NCBI GenBank assembly: GCA_017997825.1
Contig: JAGOEH010000119.1
Location: 1-9,159 of the forward strand
From: Candidatus Delongbacteria bacterium
Lineage (GTDB): Bacteria > JAGOEH01
Length of the DNA: 9,159 nt
Direction: 5' to 3'
The translations under genes were made by a program, and so were the position numbers. This document shows, one piece after another, positions 6,449 to 9,159 of the stretch. Each line of letters opens with the position of its first letter. Position 1 is the first letter of the stretch. The notes under the pieces are model-generated. The model saw only the letters and a list, made by a program, of their open reading frames with translations. It did not search any database and had not been told where the DNA came from.

Positions 6449-6967
6449 TTAATAATATCAAGCTTTCATAACTTCTACTATCGGTTGATTGTTTGCTGAG
6501 CTGAAAAAACTGCGAACTTTATGAAGCTGATCCTCGGAATAGACACCAATAAACTCAATTAAAGACAAAGGAAACGAGTTTTCTATTAAAAATTCTGCTT
6601 ATTTTTTTTCTCGGCAGCCTTTCCAGTCTATTGCCATTACTGCCTCCCAGTCGATCATGTTCAACTGATCAAGGTCATTGTAATCATTAAAATAATAAGA
6701 TCCAGCATTGGAATCAGTAAAAACCCATCGCATATTATTATGCAATGCCCATAAAACTACCTTCTGAAGGTCAGCAACCAAGTGAACTATCGGATGTTGT
6801 CCACCATGATAGCTGATATCAGGATGGTTATCCATAAAAAACAAATAAAGCATAACCGACCTGGGGCAAAAATAGAAGGGTACACATTTTCCCACATACA
6901 GATCCGGATAGCTTGTGAGAGATTTATCTAGTCTTCGTTTTTTTAGATTGCGCTTCAGATTATTGTG
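6449..6967 (-). pseudogene. darT: Degraded DarT-type toxin, DNA ADP-ribosyltransferase (DUF4433)
   Basis: All recognisable parts lie in one frame. From about 6967: HNNLKRNLKKRRLDKSLTS, YPDLYVGKCVPFYFCPRSVM (the DarT hallmark), GGQHPIVHLVADLQKV, RWVFTDSNAG and LNMIDWEAVMAIDW. Then, after REKK, TAA (6599-6601) stands where a Gln is expected, followed directly by AEFLIENSFPLSLIEFIGVY, whose Glu (codon 6593-6595) corresponds to the catalytic Glu of DarT. The end VEVMKA-TGA-YY-TAA suggests a lost Trp in the usual C-terminal WYY/WYF. Upstream of 6967 homology fades and an in-frame TAA stands at 6986-6988, so about 40-50 N-terminal residues, with part of the NAD pocket, are missing. An internal GTG 6895 to TAA 6599 frame (98 codons) could be translated but would lack the catalytic Glu. 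The toxin is very probably dead. Confidence 0.85.
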
Positions 6968-7089
6968 TGGAAGATGGAAACAGGTTTAATCACCCTGGTG
7001 CCACTTTTCTGCTGTTATCGTAAAAATTCAGTGTTGGTTTTAAGGAGCGTTTTGTGGAGCATTTTCGGATTTACTCAGAAACATCCTGA

Positions 7090-7836
7090 TTACCGCGACA
7101 TCAGTGCGAAGACGCCCCAACCCTGGTATTCACGCGTATAAGCGGCATAGCGCTCGGGTTCCGAAGTCAATTGGGCTCGAACCTCTTTCGCGAGCTGGTC
7201 ATCGGGATTGGCATCAAGCCATTGGCGCATAGTGAGCCATTTGGCGGCCTCGTATCTGTCCCAGCCATCTTGGTTTGCCAAAACCATTTCCACAACGTCG
7301 TAGCCGAGGCGGCCAAAAGACGTTAGAAGTTCTGGAAGTATGAGAAAGTCGGAGATTGCGTGAGCAAGACACCCTTTGGCAACATCTTCCGTCGGCGGTA
7401 ACCGACGCCAGTAGGGCTCGCCGATGAGGATGATCCCTCCGGATCGGAGGCTCTGCGACAGTAGCTCGATAGTGCCGGTGACGCCACCGCCGATCCAGGT
7501 CGCTCCGACACAAGCCGCCACACCCACCTTCTCAGTAGAGACATAGCCCGCAGCATCGCCGTGAATGAACCTGACTTTATCGGCGACGCCGAGTTCTTCA
7601 GCGCGCATGTTCGCTTGCTCGGTGAACAACCGGCTCATGTCGATACCGGTACCGATGATTCCGTAATCGCGTGCCCAGGTACACAGCATCTCCCCCGAAC
7701 CGCAGCCGAGGTCGAGCACTCGAGTCCCCGTTTCCAGACGCAGCGCTGCGCCGAGAGTTGCGAGCTTATCGGGGGTGAACGGATTATGGATACGGTGAGC
7801 ACTTTCGGTGATGGTGAAGATCCGTGGAATATCCAA
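7090..7836 (-). CDS. yjhP: YjhP-like class I SAM-dependent methyltransferase
   Basis: The 248-residue protein has the same length as, and from memory strong resemblance to, E. coli YjhP, including the MDIPRIFTI start, CTWARDYGI, IGTGIDMS, AACVGATWI and the C-terminal GWGVFAL. The Rossmann methyltransferase motif I is VLDLGCGSGEM (40-50), with the acidic residue after strand 2 in GIDMS and motif IV-like VAACVGATWI. Substrate is unknown; the active site suggests a small molecule rather than DNA or RNA (inference). The start is TTG 7836, supported by the homologue's N-terminus and by AAGGAGA upstream. Its coding sequence is clearly GC-richer, with many GCC, GCG and CTC codons, than all neighbours, which points to recent transfer; E. 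coli yjhP itself sits in a phage-like island. It stands alone, with more than 100 nt on both sides. Confidence 0.9.
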   Translation of the reverse strand: MDIPRIFTITESAHRIHNPFTPDKLATLGAALRLETGTRVLDLGCGSGEMLCTWARDYGIIGTGIDMSRLFTEQANMRAEELGVADKVRFIHGDAAGYVSTEKVGVAACVGATWIGGGVTGTIELLSQSLRSGGIILIGEPYWRRLPPTEDVAKGCLAHAISDFLILPELLTSFGRLGYDVVEMVLANQDGWDRYEAAKWLTMRQWLDANPDDQLAKEVRAQLTSEPERYAAYTREYQGWGVFALMSR

Positions 7837-7845
7837 GGTAGTAAA

Positions 7846-7852
7846 TCTCCTT
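7846..7852 (-). promoter_or_regulatory. Ribosome binding site supporting the TTG start of the methyltransferase
   Basis: AAGGAGA stands 9 nt before TTG 7836. Together with the match of the N-terminus to YjhP this decides for the non-ATG start. Confidence 0.7.
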
Positions 7853-7895
7853 TCGTGGATGAATTGATTCGGTCACTGCCTAATAAAACAGTCAG

Positions 7896-7905
7896 TTGCC
7901 GGCAA
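7896..7905. promoter_or_regulatory. Palindrome TTGCCGGCAA upstream of the methyltransferase
   Basis: A perfect 10-bp palindrome lies 60 nt upstream of the TTG start; around it GTCAG and ACCGAC extend an imperfect dyad (7891-7911). Its place fits an operator, but no promoter boxes or regulator gene can be assigned. The GC-rich core inside an AT-rich gap is notable. Confidence 0.25.
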
Positions 7906-8065
7906 ACCGACAATACTGAAAGGTTAAGCTTTGCCTAGCCAAAAAACTCAAAAATACAAATTCAACGCCGCTGTATGCCGATCAACTGAACAGAGATGGT
8001 TGGAAAATTCTTATCAATTCAATAAAACCAATTAGTTTGGATTGGATTTTTTCAACGCTCTGGTT

Positions 8066-8845
8066 TTATAGTTTAATTCCAAAATTTTCATAGGTAAACG
8101 TTCCACTTCCATGCCTCAATTTCCCGTTTTTGTACAATTCAGTAAAGGCTTTGTCCATATCTTTAATGATCGATAAAGGAACATTTAAGTCGTGATGTGC
8201 CGGCAGAATTCGTTTTACCGACAACGGCAACAATTTTTTTATTGAATTCATATAGGCAATCGGATCGGTTGACGGATAATAGGCGAACAATTCGCCGATA
8301 TAAATCAAATCACCAGTATATAAGTATCCATTATCTTTTTCATAAAAACACATATGACCCGGAGAATGTCCCGGAGTGTGCAGTACACGAATTGTTCGAT
8401 TTCCCAATTCAATGGTGTCATTATCTTTTAGTATCCTTGCCGGAATCCCTTGGAAAAGGTGGTATTGATTTACATCAAAATCTTTTGGAAAATCACACCG
8501 TTCTTCAGTTAAAAAGTTTCTAACCTGTTCTATGGTCAAAGGAAATCCGCCATTTATCCATTCCGCTTCAGCTTCGTGTACATAGAAGTCAGAAAAGTAT
8601 TTATGTCCGCCAAAGTGGTCATAATGGACGTGTGTTGTTACAACTGAAACCGGTTTGTCTGTCAATTTTTGTACTGGTTCCCAGATATTTTCAACACCGA
8701 GTCCTGTGTCAATTAATAAGCATCTTTCGGTTCCATTTAGAACGTAACAATGTGTTTCTTCCCAATGTTTGTATTCACTTATTACCGATGTGTTGCCATC
8801 AATTTTTTCAATTGAAAACCAATCGCTTTTGTCATGGCTTGTCAT
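8066..8845 (-). CDS. Metallo-beta-lactamase-fold hydrolase, glyoxalase II-like
   Basis: A 259-residue cytoplasmic MBL-fold protein with all metal ligands of a two-zinc site: THVHYDH (His72, His74, Asp76, His77), HTPGHSPGH (His160), YTGDL (Asp179) and LPAHHD (His217). LLIDTGLG (43-50) is the usual strand and loop before the first motif. This pattern is that of general hydroxyacyl-thioester or related hydrolases; it does not prove beta-lactamase activity, and no export signal is present. The substrate cannot be read from the sequence. I place the start at ATG 8845, because AGAGGA lies 6 nt upstream and MBL homology begins soon after; the frame is open to ATG 8896, but those 17 codons have no ribosome binding site and overlap small repeats. 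It ends 229 nt before the methyltransferase start and is probably its own unit. Confidence 0.92.
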   Translation of the reverse strand: MTSHDKSDWFSIEKIDGNTSVISEYKHWEETHCYVLNGTERCLLIDTGLGVENIWEPVQKLTDKPVSVVTTHVHYDHFGGHKYFSDFYVHEAEAEWINGGFPLTIEQVRNFLTEERCDFPKDFDVNQYHLFQGIPARILKDNDTIELGNRTIRVLHTPGHSPGHMCFYEKDNGYLYTGDLIYIGELFAYYPSTDPIAYMNSIKKLLPLSVKRILPAHHDLNVPLSIIKDMDKAFTELYKNGKLRHGSGTFTYENFGIKL

Positions 8846-8851
8846 TTCAAT

Positions 8852-8857
8852 TCCTCT
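8852..8857 (-). promoter_or_regulatory. Ribosome binding site of the MBL-fold hydrolase
   Basis: AGAGGA, 6 nt before ATG 8845, favours this start over the ATG 51 nt further upstream. Confidence 0.65.
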
Positions 8858-9012
8858 GTTATCCGTTACGCTCCAGCTCTTATCCGTCTTGACCATAACG
8901 GTTGATTACAATACCCTAAGGGACTGGAGAGCAGTTTCCCATCCATCGTCACAAATATTTGAACAGGCAAAAACACTTGATTACCCATTGAATCCATTAT
9001 GTCATATAGACT

Positions 9013-9159
9013 TTATTGTTTGACGTCATTTGACAGTCTCAATAACGAAGCTGAGAATGAGGCGAAGCTCGCGCACCGCACGCAATGAAGTAAACACGGA
9101 GCGCAGCTCTTACCCGCCGTTGTGCCCAGTAATGCTACCCGTCGGAATGCATCATTTTC
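9013..9159 (-). CDS. Possible C-terminal end of a gene entering from the right edge
   Basis: A minus-strand frame is open from base 9159 to TAA 9013 for 48 codons. It starts with ENDAFRRVALLGTTAGKS and goes on in a Cys/Ala/Ser-rich stretch (CAPCLLHCVRCASFASFSAS) that looks more like translated structured DNA than a folded protein. No family is recognised. It may be a real C-terminus or chance. Confidence 0.2.
   Translation of the reverse strand, partial: ENDAFRRVALLGTTAGKSCAPCLLHCVRCASFASFSASLLRLSNDVKQ

Larger units (their letters stand above)
8846..9159. other. Right-edge stretch with small repeats, no complete gene
   Basis: Upstream of the MBL gene the DNA holds an inverted repeat CCGTTA (8863-8868) / TAACGG (8896-8901), a direct repeat TTATCCGT (8859, 8880), and the 13-mer CAGCTCTTATCCG (8874-8886), which recurs with one change at 9104-9116. 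From about 9040 to 9130 the DNA becomes GC-rich and full of short self-complementary words (GCGAAGCTCGC, GAGCGCAGCTC). Nothing here matches a known RNA gene or recombination site well enough to name it. Confidence 0.5.

Noticed and set aside
3796-6601. Alternative genetic code, because in-frame TAG, TAA and TGA interrupt homology
   Set aside because: All three codons also end intact genes here (TAG at 4435, TAA at 790, 1711, 7090 and 8066, TGA at 5374), and the lesions cluster in a dead toxin and one protease, which fits decay better.
6986-7089. Missing N-terminus of DarT in another frame (e.g. the QQKSGTRVIK-type frame)
   Set aside because: None of the three minus frames shows the expected N-terminal DarT pattern (IxHITHxxNLxxI), so a simple frameshift is not supported; I treat the N-terminus as lost.
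8769-9023. 84-codon plus-strand ORF across the MBL start
   Set aside because: Mostly antisense to the MBL gene, no ribosome binding site, no recognisable domain.
9030-9129. Integron attC site in the GC-rich right-edge stretch
   Set aside because: GCACAAC (minus strand) and GTTATTG loosely recall the RYYYAAC and GTTRRRY boxes, but the outer boxes are not complementary and the inner arms do not pair in register. No integrase gene is visible.

Overview
The window is 9.2 kb in which every credible gene is read from the minus strand, so transcription runs from right to left. Base composition is moderately AT-rich by eye, with one clearly GC-richer gene at 7090-7836. A probable lipoprotein, a secreted aspartic-protease-like protein and a GAF/PAS sensor suggest a diderm bacterium, perhaps Spirochaetota or Bacteroidota. 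There is no rRNA, tRNA or other marker gene, so the lineage stays open. No transposase, integrase or CRISPR array is visible, but the right half reads like an accessory region of unrelated, probably transferred genes, some of them decayed.

Left part (1-4950, all minus). At the left edge lies the N-terminal 194 codons of a GAF-PAS sensory protein behind a near-consensus promoter whose -10 box sits 6 nt from the ATG, so a leaderless mRNA is predicted. To its right is a compact run of genes in the order of transcription: a secreted tandem retropepsin-like protease with PDZ domain (4296 to 3097), a lipoprotein made of seven about 57-residue repeats, probably a seven-bladed beta-propeller (3042 to 1711), and a PhzF-family isomerase (1689 to 790). 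The protease reading frame is one continuous 400-codon frame broken by a single in-frame TAG between its two protease domains. Upstream of it is a 171-residue cytoplasmic protein of a DUF family (4435-4950).

Middle part (4951-6985). This is a DarTG toxin-antitoxin locus. The antitoxin DarG (5374-6432) is full length, with its macrodomain signature and Lys80. The toxin DarT in front of it is a wreck: its N-terminus is missing, a Gln codon has become TAA just before the catalytic Glu, and a C-terminal Trp codon has apparently become TGA. The antitoxin therefore outlives its toxin. Directly after darG, very short reading frames overlap it in ATGA fashion and may be remains of another small gene.

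Right part (6986-9159). Two free-standing enzymes follow: a YjhP-like SAM-dependent methyltransferase with TTG start and GC-rich coding sequence (7090-7836), and a glyoxalase-II-like metallo-beta-lactamase-fold hydrolase (8066-8845). The last 314 bases hold no convincing complete gene, only small repeats and a short reading frame open at the window edge. The main points for follow-up are the toxin-less DarG, the stop-interrupted tandem protease, the repeat lipoprotein beside it, and the predicted leaderless sensor gene.
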